Source: Phoronis australis (Eukaryota > Phoronida > Phoronidae). Taken from it: a stretch of 38,311 nt of DNA. The stretch is taken from positions 22,042 through 60,352 of the forward strand of contig NMRA01000153.1 in assembly GCA_002633005.1 (NCBI GenBank). Direction: 5' to 3'. A model generated the notes under the pieces. That model did no database searches and was not told where the DNA came from. It saw only the letters and a program-made list of their open reading frames with translations. This document shows positions 36,801 to 38,311 of this stretch, one piece after another (the first letter of the stretch is position 1; each line of letters opens with the position of its first letter). The translations under genes were made by a program, and so were the position numbers.

Positions 36801-37959
36801 AAGATGAAATGTAAAGTTCAAGATAAAGTATTATAGAAATCTAAAAATACAGCATTTATAAAAGGCAAGATTTTTTTGTATGAAGCATTTTAGTAACTTC
36901 TTATGACATAGCACATCATAACAGCCGTGATACGAAACTACCTAAATAATATAGTATAGCTTTTATAAGGGTTGCATTATGGTGTGTTTGACACAAGAGA
37001 ATATCACAGTCAGATGCAATAAATAACATACCTCTCTCTCTAGCTGACTAGTGTGTTTGACACTAGAGAATATCAGAGCCAGATGCTTGGTGACAAAATC
37101 CTTCTTGGTAGATTTTCTCATCACTATGCCAAGGCACTTGTAGAGGAAGTTCTGCAATAGTCGACTGAACAGTGTGGCAACTTGACACTCACAACATGTC
37201 TACCATAAATCTAACAAATTAGATACATTAATTTTTCAACACAGTTTACAAACAAAAACAACAATTGAAGAACGCTTTTGCAATTATGCAATGAAAGTTG
37301 CATACACCCTATCACAAAGCTGACTCTTAAAACATTTTAAAATGAAATTGTATCAGACACTAACTTTAGTTACATTAAGCTAAAGTGTGCACCATGCAAA
37401 GTGTATCCATTACATCAAGTGATTTGCTAATTCTAGTGATACAAACAGCTGAATTACCTGATCCTCACTATTCACCTCATTATATGATTTTATAAACCAC
37501 TGAACTATGACATTCCCTTCAGACATTTTGTCAATACCAGTTAGCTGCCTTGACATTCTCCAACTCCCATTCTTCCGCGTAGTGTTTTTGTCATCCAGAG
37601 GTACCATGAACTATGACCTCAAAAGCTATGACCAATCACCTCCTGAGGCATCTTGGTGTAGAGGGCAAACAGTTGTCCAAATTCTAAATCAATCTAACAC
37701 ATCCAGCCTTGACTTTTATCTATTGATCACCTAAACCCCTTATGAACCATGTAGCCATAAACCATGACCCCATGAACTAAATTCTAATGACTCACCTTCT
37801 CCTCAGACATGGTGCTGTAGAGTGTCAGCTGTTGTCCTAATGCCTCACCAATCTCACACACCCAGTCTTCACTATCAACTTCGTCCAGAGACTTGGACAA
37901 CATCTTTAGCAGCAGGTCTTCCCAAGTTTTCTGTGACCACTTGTCCTCCTCTTGTGAGT
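18796..37959 (-). CDS. MROH1: Maestro heat-like repeat protein 1, partial (5' end off-window)
   Basis: MROH1 is a large all-helical protein of tandem HEAT/armadillo-like repeats that acts as a scaffold; work in animals links it to lysosomes. The exons listed separately join without any phase conflict. Using one member of the tandem pair, they give 1068 codons including the stop, about two thirds of the 1641-residue human protein. Diagnostic segments include 'GCAISFGFCAASHLD', 'VMLCYGFVTLYAP', 'MMAGMDDRDDLDDDITLE', 'ACKFALRQIGPLIG' and the C-terminal 'LLKDPSTEVRMRSAEA'. Each has a clear counterpart, in the same order, in vertebrate MROH1. Several exons carry local copies of themselves (see other entries). 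The gene enters from beyond 38311, where a minisatellite fills the flanking intron. Confidence 0.93.
18978..19112. repeat. Interspersed repeat, second copy
   Basis: Partner of 17037-17165, in the same orientation and with clear divergence. Confidence 0.75.
19581..19925. mobile_element. MITE with GGCGGATC-type ends, copy 4
   Basis: The left end is CAGTGGTGGATCTAGGATA and the right end CCCCCAAAATCTGCCTATG, with a long G-run near the right side. At about 345 bp it is the longest copy in the window. Confidence 0.75.
20141..20309 (-). CDS. MROH1: MROH1 exon, penultimate
   Basis: The exon encodes 'INDFLDKVNFYVMGNVQFF', 'SNWSEIKCNAAV' and 'GFLMGNL'. Phase 0 in, 1 out, donor GTAATA. It forms part of the final HEAT pairs. 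Confidence 0.92.
20310..20978 (-). other. MROH1 intron
   Basis: A 669-bp intron. Beyond a short repeated phrase (AACTTCTCCATCACAT, near 20849 and 20908) I see nothing notable. Confidence 0.6.
20979..21113 (-). CDS. MROH1: MROH1 exon with ACKFALRQIGP motif
   Basis: 45 codons including 'ACKFALRQIGPLIGS', 'MFQKHLPED' and 'LHYGEFIND'. These match vertebrate MROH1 closely. Phase 0 at both ends, donor GTAAGT. Confidence 0.95.
21114..21623 (-). other. MROH1 intron
   Basis: A 510-bp intron ending in ACAATTTCAG. The apparent ORF extension into it has no family match. Confidence 0.6.
21624..21779 (-). CDS. MROH1: MROH1 exon
   Basis: 52 codons including 'VRAAAFTLFGNLSKFGDG' and 'LLLHLNDPEPEVRK', a canonical HEAT-repeat helix pair ending in DPEPEVR. 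Phase 0 at both ends. Confidence 0.94.
21780..22138 (-). other. MROH1 intron containing a decayed exon copy
   Basis: A 359-bp intron whose first ~110 bp (22031-22120) resembles the 3' end of the preceding exon. The rest has no recognised feature. Confidence 0.6.
22031..22120 (-). pseudogene. Decayed copy of the 3' end of MROH1 exon 22139-22327
   Basis: The donor-spanning sequence ACACCAACCTTCTCA is repeated 100 bp apart (22031 and 22131). A second anchor, ATGGCTCT, follows 61 bp later in the copy and 62 bp later in the exon. The minus strand keeps GAGAAG|GTTGGTGT. Confidence 0.65.
22139..22327 (-). CDS. MROH1: MROH1 exon with MMAGMDD motif
   Basis: 63 codons including 'VLSAMMAGMDDRDDLDDD', 'LESMEGLSKIL' and 'IALKIRPCFEK'. 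Order and residues match vertebrate MROH1. Phase 0 at both ends. Confidence 0.95.
22328..23090 (-). other. MROH1 intron
   Basis: A 763-bp AT-rich intron without recognised features. Confidence 0.6.
23091..23237 (-). CDS. MROH1: MROH1 exon
   Basis: 49 codons: 'LVKQKCAGDLTLVELLVNSL', then a segment with 'VRMLCIRGMGNIAHVG'. The second part matches the family's VR.L.LRGL.N(I/L)A. Phase 0 at both ends, donor GTGAGT. Confidence 0.93.
23238..23793 (-). other. MROH1 intron
   Basis: A 556-bp intron, AT-rich, without recognised features. Confidence 0.6.
23794..23908 (-). CDS. MROH1: MROH1 exon
   Basis: 'ALVTSKPEQVSKVVAVL' and 'YDVQRVAVAAFFSE' align with the HEAT helix containing 'ENQRVTTTAFLAEL' in vertebrates. 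Phase 2 in, 0 out, donor GTGAGT. Confidence 0.93.
23909..24457 (-). other. MROH1 intron with GT microsatellite
   Basis: A 549-bp intron that includes the GT tract and the N at 24247. Confidence 0.7.
24202..24247. repeat. GT microsatellite ending in an N
   Basis: TG/AG dinucleotides run into a pure GT tract that ends at an ambiguous base (24247). This is a typical unresolved simple-repeat position. Confidence 0.9.
24458..24595 (-). CDS. MROH1: MROH1 exon
   Basis: 'VSIESLRGFLQISKSEDILE' and 'WSKFEDNEEYMDGFTSLA'. Matches the family's 'AVDTLRSMLLRSGSEDV...WELL' stretch. Phase 2 at both ends; donor GTAGGT. Confidence 0.9.
24596..24977 (-). other. MROH1 intron
   Basis: A 382-bp intron. An open frame at 24746-24952 has exon-like edges but the wrong phase for the flanking exons. 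Confidence 0.6.
24978..25060 (-). CDS. MROH1: MROH1 exon, lysine-rich linker
   Basis: 27 codons of charged, low-complexity linker ('DDRPKEKDAKSPRTKKTSTS'). This is the least conserved segment, but phase 0 in and 2 out fit both neighbours, and the donor is GTGAGT. Confidence 0.85.
25061..25886 (-). other. MROH1 intron with minisatellite
   Basis: An 826-bp intron that holds the ~50-bp array at 25173-25520. Confidence 0.7.
25173..25520. repeat. ~50-bp minisatellite with alternating variants, seven units
   Basis: ATGAACACTT recurs near 25173, 25220, 25272, 25323, 25372, 25425 and 25474. Units with 'TTCAAGTTTCC' and a 'GAGCGTTTT' link alternate with units reading 'TTAATGTTTCC' after 'GGGTCTGC'. 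This suggests multi-unit duplication. Confidence 0.88.
25887..26027 (-). CDS. MROH1: MROH1 exon with proline run
   Basis: 47 codons: 'ATFAITEMCRCEEIEPQVNE', then 'LLSVLMMRVASSVRVL' and 'PPPPPKK'. The helices align with vertebrate MROH1; the proline run joins to the lysine-rich linker exon. Phase 0 at both ends. Confidence 0.9.
26028..27341 (-). other. MROH1 intron with possible LTR
   Basis: The intron from 26028 to 27538 holds a possible solo LTR and, at its right edge, the donor-copy array described separately. Confidence 0.6.
26227..26878 (+). mobile_element. Possible solo LTR
   Basis: The stretch begins TGTCACG, ends GCTGACA, is T/G-rich unlike its surroundings, and has AATAAA at 26820-26825 about 50 bp before its end, as in an LTR. 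I could not find a matching target-site duplication or a primer-binding site. Confidence 0.35.
27342..27538 (-). repeat. Array of splice-donor copies after MROH1 exon 27539-27707
   Basis: The exon's 3' end and donor (CTGGCT|GTGAGT on the minus strand) recur at left-edge positions 27497, 27426, 27384 and 27342. Steps are 42, 71, 42 and 42 bp. Every copy keeps an intact GTGAGT donor. The copy at 27426 includes more of the exon. The first 42-bp step is open in frame, so use of the next donor would add 14 residues. Confidence 0.9.
27539..27707 (-). CDS. MROH1: MROH1 exon with amplified donor site
   Basis: 'NMREIWKIMAQDGQLAASIL' then a charged segment with 'KFDERDKDK', ending 'TRTATYTPLA'. Phase 2 in, 0 out. 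The next exon begins 'ATFAITEM', which matches the vertebrate order. Confidence 0.92.
27708..28332 (-). other. MROH1 intron with hairpin element
   Basis: A 625-bp intron with the inverted repeat at 27794-27877; otherwise AT-rich and unremarkable. Confidence 0.65.
27794..27877. repeat. Hairpin element, related to 35321-35365
   Basis: Arms 27794-27824 and 27847-27877 are imperfect inverted repeats around a ~22-base loop. The core GAGAACCAGTTTGAT, then ATT.AGTGGAGAAAACT.GTTCT, is shared with 35321-35365. A small MITE family is likely. Confidence 0.75.
28333..28487 (-). CDS. MROH1: MROH1 exon
   Basis: 'VERVIETLHEKLSQIEFPQT', then 'IRTLATHHLVTSLNVLLN' and 'PIPFDE'. Matches the vertebrate 'LATQHCAAVVSSLLGSPLPFD' region. 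Phase 0 in, 2 out, donor GTAAGT. Confidence 0.93.
29050..29175 (+). repeat. Dispersed repeat related to 8045-8165
   Basis: CTATCTGCCAAATTTTATGG, then an A-rich run, then TAGGGGACACACTGGTAAT. It has the same block order as the minus strand at 8045-8165. Confidence 0.6.
29547..30166. mobile_element. ~420-bp segment flanked by direct repeats
   Basis: A left repeat (29547-29672) and right repeat (30096-30166) share ATCGTAATCTATTTTGCCCG..GTACGC and ACGTAAATAGATAAAACTAA..ACTCTGCAAG. The left copy has about 55 extra bases between these blocks. The 423 bp between the repeats are not coding. An insertion flanked by short LTR-like repeats or a local tandem duplication would both explain this. Confidence 0.55.
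30280..30435 (-). CDS. MROH1: MROH1 exon
   Basis: 52 codons: 'VLAKKVNTKTELIAFIDTLF', then 'VVLNSIFKLRGGELYSE'. Aligns with the vertebrate IIAKRLP..QL and ERGG segments. Phase 0 at both ends, donor GTAGGT. Confidence 0.94.
30436..30815 (-). other. MROH1 intron
   Basis: A 380-bp AT-rich intron without recognised features. Confidence 0.65.
30816..31064 (-). CDS. MROH1: MROH1 exon (longest in window)
   Basis: 83 codons including 'FGVMLGHLVPRCSDPE', 'SIDCIQTVLRIQLQYEGH' and 'DPNVLFSVVNDLSK'. Clear counterpart of the vertebrate LGLLIGLF.PRC.D...Q.AVDC..SLL..QL.YEG region. Phase 0 at both ends. Confidence 0.95.
31065..31509 (-). other. MROH1 intron
   Basis: A 445-bp intron. The open frame at 31121-31360 shows no family resemblance. 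Confidence 0.65.
31510..31623 (-). CDS. MROH1: MROH1 exon
   Basis: 38 codons: 'HLLPWMVSLHFHERERSMKV' and 'LLQHYLEKF'. Matches the vertebrate HLSPWI....HERARAL...LL.YFLE. Phase 0 at both ends, donor GTGAGT. Confidence 0.94.
31624..32132 (-). other. MROH1 intron with long inverted repeat
   Basis: Part of the intron 31624-32255. It contains the 31784-31893 inverted repeat; the remainder to the right is the donor-copy array. Confidence 0.7.
31784..31893. repeat. ~47-bp inverted repeat (long hairpin)
   Basis: The left arm starts CTTGACATATTTCGGCATTT and the right arm ends AAATGCCGAAATATGTCAAG. The arms are about 47 bp with only a few mismatches, and the loop is about 14 bases. It would form a stable foldback in RNA or DNA. 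A MITE is likeliest; a small-RNA hairpin is possible. Confidence 0.85.
32133..32255 (-). repeat. Array of splice-donor copies after MROH1 exon 32256-32496
   Basis: Four further copies of the exon end plus donor have left edges at 32225, 32195, 32164 and 32133, steps 31, 30, 31 and 31. On the minus strand all keep AG|GT: AAG|GTAAGT, GAG|GTTAGT, GAG|GTTAGT and GAG|GTATGC, against AAG|GTAGGT at the real edge. Steps are not multiples of three, and the frame after the first donor meets a stop within five codons. Confidence 0.88.
32256..32496 (-). CDS. MROH1: MROH1 exon with amplified donor site
   Basis: 80 codons: 'KLDPKLPEAEVFDLVKVSTD', an acidic and lysine-rich insert 'KTKTKEESYD', then 'LMEATTEALNDLLKELLVKD' and 'GLESIVK'. 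Phase 2 in, 0 out. Joins the upstream exon as 'CATLV|KLDP', matching vertebrate CTYLVSVEP. Confidence 0.93.
32497..33148 (-). other. MROH1 intron
   Basis: A 652-bp AT-rich intron without recognised features. Confidence 0.65.
33149..33228 (-). CDS. MROH1: MROH1 exon
   Basis: 80 bases encoding 'NYMKGESVNSINNEMRALAM' and 'NSCATL'. The donor GTATCC was chosen over GTGTAT four bases upstream of it, because only GTATCC keeps phase 2 for the next exon and recreates the family's LV.L(D/E)P junction. Confidence 0.88.
33229..34499 (-). other. MROH1 intron with SINE head
   Basis: A 1271-bp intron with a tRNA-like element (33914-33989). A minus-strand frame at 33348-33701 is not needed by homology and does not resemble MROH1. 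Confidence 0.6.
33914..33989 (-). repeat. tRNA-like SINE head
   Basis: On the minus strand TAGCTCAGACAGTAGAGTG (A box, 33963-33981) precedes GGTTTGATTCC (B box, 33926-33936) at tRNA spacing. The T-arm, anticodon and acceptor stems pair poorly, which fits a SINE (body probably to about 33840) or tRNA pseudogene better than a working tRNA. Confidence 0.6.
34500..34622 (-). CDS. MROH1: MROH1 tandem exon pair, downstream member
   Basis: 41 codons containing 'NLIRTAELIGKSLHPDHL' and 'FTFTNRGMLITNMQ', phase 0 at both ends, donor GTAATG. Its 'F.FT....L' segment resembles the vertebrate exon most, so it is probably the ancestral copy. It is homologous along its whole length to 34847-34966. Confidence 0.9.
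34623..34846 (-). other. Intron between the tandem exon pair
   Basis: A 224-bp interval, long enough to be spliced, so the two exons are not excluded from joint use by spacing alone. Confidence 0.7.
34847..34966 (-). CDS. MROH1: MROH1 tandem exon pair, upstream member
   Basis: 40 codons containing 'SMIRVAELIGKTYLNDQL' and 'STLITYMQ', phase 0 at both ends, acceptor ATCATTAG, donor GTTTGA. Fully open and as exon-like as its partner. Vertebrate MROH1 has one such segment, so the pair is a lineage-specific duplication that could be used alternatively. The donor is weaker than the partner's. Confidence 0.82.
34967..36086 (-). other. MROH1 intron
   Basis: A 1120-bp intron that contains the hairpin element at 35321-35365 and otherwise AT-rich sequence. 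The plus-strand frame at 34912-35289 has no recognisable domain. Confidence 0.6.
35321..35365. repeat. Hairpin element, short copy
   Basis: GAGAACCAGTTTGAT and its partner GTGGAGAAAACTGGTTCT form a perfect 11-bp stem (AGAACCAGTTT/AAACTGGTTCT). The loop sequence is shared with 27794-27877. Confidence 0.7.
36087..36242 (-). CDS. MROH1: MROH1 exon with VMLCYGF motif
   Basis: 52 codons: 'KSDVDIEQIKATVMLCYGFV', 'LYAPPTIITSRVETTILR'. Near-perfect counterpart of the vertebrate V.STLVLCYG.V...AP..LL.R.E..ILR segment. Phase 0 at both ends, donor GTTGGC. Confidence 0.95.
36243..36598 (-). other. MROH1 intron
   Basis: A 356-bp AT-rich intron without recognised features. Confidence 0.65.
36599..36721 (-). 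CDS. MROH1: MROH1 exon with GFCAASHLD motif
   Basis: 41 codons: 'GCAISFGFCAASHLDAVLAK' and 'KKSGGILGFIK'. Highly conserved in MROH1. Phase 0 at both ends. Confidence 0.96.
36722..37031 (-). other. MROH1 intron with partial exon copy
   Basis: A 310-bp intron. Its part next to the upstream exon (36968-37020) duplicates a piece of that exon. Confidence 0.65.
36968..37020 (-). pseudogene. Partial copy of MROH1 exon 37032-37151
   Basis: GTGTGTTTGACAC, then AGAGAATATCA, then CAGATGC occur here and, in the same order, at 37050-37090 inside the exon. In the exon frame it reads 'IFSCVKHT' beside the exon's 'IFSSVKHT'. Confidence 0.75.
37032..37151 (-). CDS. MROH1: MROH1 exon with NFLYKCLG motif
   Basis: 40 codons: 'NFLYKCLGIVMRKSTKKDFV' then 'KHLALIFSSVKHTSQLERE'. 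Phase 0 at both ends, acceptor CTATTGCAG, donor GTATGT. Joins directly to 37796-37959 as '..SEEK|NFLYK', as in vertebrates. Confidence 0.95.
37152..37795 (-). other. MROH1 intron holding decayed exon copies
   Basis: A 644-bp intron, a large part of which is derived from the exon just upstream (see 37385-37720). Confidence 0.7.
37385..37720 (-). pseudogene. Decayed tandem copies of MROH1 exon 37796-37959
   Basis: Three stretches resemble the exon. At 37640-37720 the frame reads 'GQLFALYTKM' against the exon's 'GQQLTLYSTM', with one in-frame TAG. At 37512-37600 'RQLTGIDKMSEG' appears. At 37385-37500 'SYNEVNSEDQV' stands against 'SLDEVDSEDWV'. Spacing of the copied 3' edges is about 130-156 bp. 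The flanking real exons already join in phase, so these copies are not required in the transcript. Confidence 0.75.
37796..37959 (-). CDS. MROH1: MROH1 exon, first in window
   Basis: 'SQEEDKWSQKTWEDLLLKML' then 'DEVDSEDWVCEIGEALGQQL' and 'STMSEEK'. Enters in phase 1, leaves in phase 0 with donor GTGAGT. Its acceptor CTCTACAG lies beside the 39-bp minisatellite. Confidence 0.93.
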
Positions 37960-37969
37960 CTGTAGAGAA

Positions 37970-38311
37970 CATGAAACAGGATTGTTTACAAGGGAAATAT
38001 GGTGAGAACATGCCACAGGATTGTTTACAAGGGAAATATGGTGAGAACATGCCACAGGATTGTTTACAATGGAAATATGGTGAGAACATGCCACAGGATT
38101 GTTTACAAGGGAAATACGGTGAGAACATGCCACAGGATTGTTTACAAGGGAAATATGGTGACAACATGCCACAGGATTGTTTACAAGGGAAATATGGTGA
38201 GAACATGCCACAGGATTGTTTACAAGGGAAATACGGTGAGAACATGCCACAGGATTGTTTACAAGGGAAATATGGTGAGAACATGCCACAGGATTGTTTA
38301 CAAGGGAAATA
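37970..38311. repeat. 39-bp minisatellite, about 8.7 units, runs off the window
   Basis: A 39-bp unit containing CACAGGATTGTTTACAAGGG repeats to the right edge with few changes. 39 is a multiple of three, which creates long artefactual frames (13-residue repeats) on the minus strand. The unit nearest the exon has drifted and abuts its acceptor. Confidence 0.95.

Noticed and set aside
37410-37607. Exon-like frame ending 'NSEDQ' just downstream of the first MROH1 exon
   Set aside because: It is a decayed copy of exon 37796-37959. The real exon joins 37032-37151 directly in phase 0.
37906-38289. Long repetitive minus-strand open frames with 13-residue repeats
   Set aside because: They are produced by a 39-bp minisatellite in an intron. 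Only the part at 37796-37959 is a real exon.

Overview
The window looks like an animal nuclear genome, most likely an invertebrate deuterostome. An amphioxus (Branchiostoma-type) genome is my best guess. The evidence is small phase-consistent exons with GT..AG introns of 0.1-2 kb, many minisatellites, MITEs, tRNA-like SINE heads and LINE/LTR debris. Tandem minisatellites that contain exon-intron boundaries are also present, and these were described as 'mirage' minisatellites in amphioxus. Species assignment is inference, not proof.

Layout. (1) 1-6750 is gene-poor and repeat-built. It holds a decayed LINE reverse-transcriptase tail (about 650-1180), a palindrome-rich element (about 1185-2340), a gag-like fragment (2318-2605, minus) and a roughly 175-bp satellite with an internal hairpin (about 2930-3832). 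A 1.4-kb block follows, present twice in direct orientation and joined by a single N at 5232. (2) 6863-16117, plus strand, is a complete 11-exon ceramide kinase (CERK)-like gene. All splice phases agree, giving 501 codons including the stop. (3) 16118-18795 is a convergent intergenic interval with a MITE and simple repeats. (4) 18796-37959 and beyond, minus strand, is the 3' two thirds of MROH1 (maestro heat-like repeat protein 1). I resolve 23 exons; using one member of a tandem exon pair gives about 1067 residues. The gene continues past the right edge.

The two genes converge tail to tail and share no evident pathway. CERK phosphorylates ceramide; MROH1 is a large HEAT-repeat scaffold protein linked to lysosomes.

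The most interesting signal is that exon edges are repeatedly duplicated in place. MROH1 has an intact, phase-matched tandem exon pair (34500-34622 and 34847-34966), which looks like alternative or mutually exclusive exons. Two of its exons carry arrays of five splice-donor copies (27342-27539 and 32133-32256). Three others carry decayed copies of themselves. CERK exon 9 has a decayed upstream copy, and the CERK stop codon sits in a 47-bp tandem duplication. The CERK-like protein also departs from family consensus at several positions.
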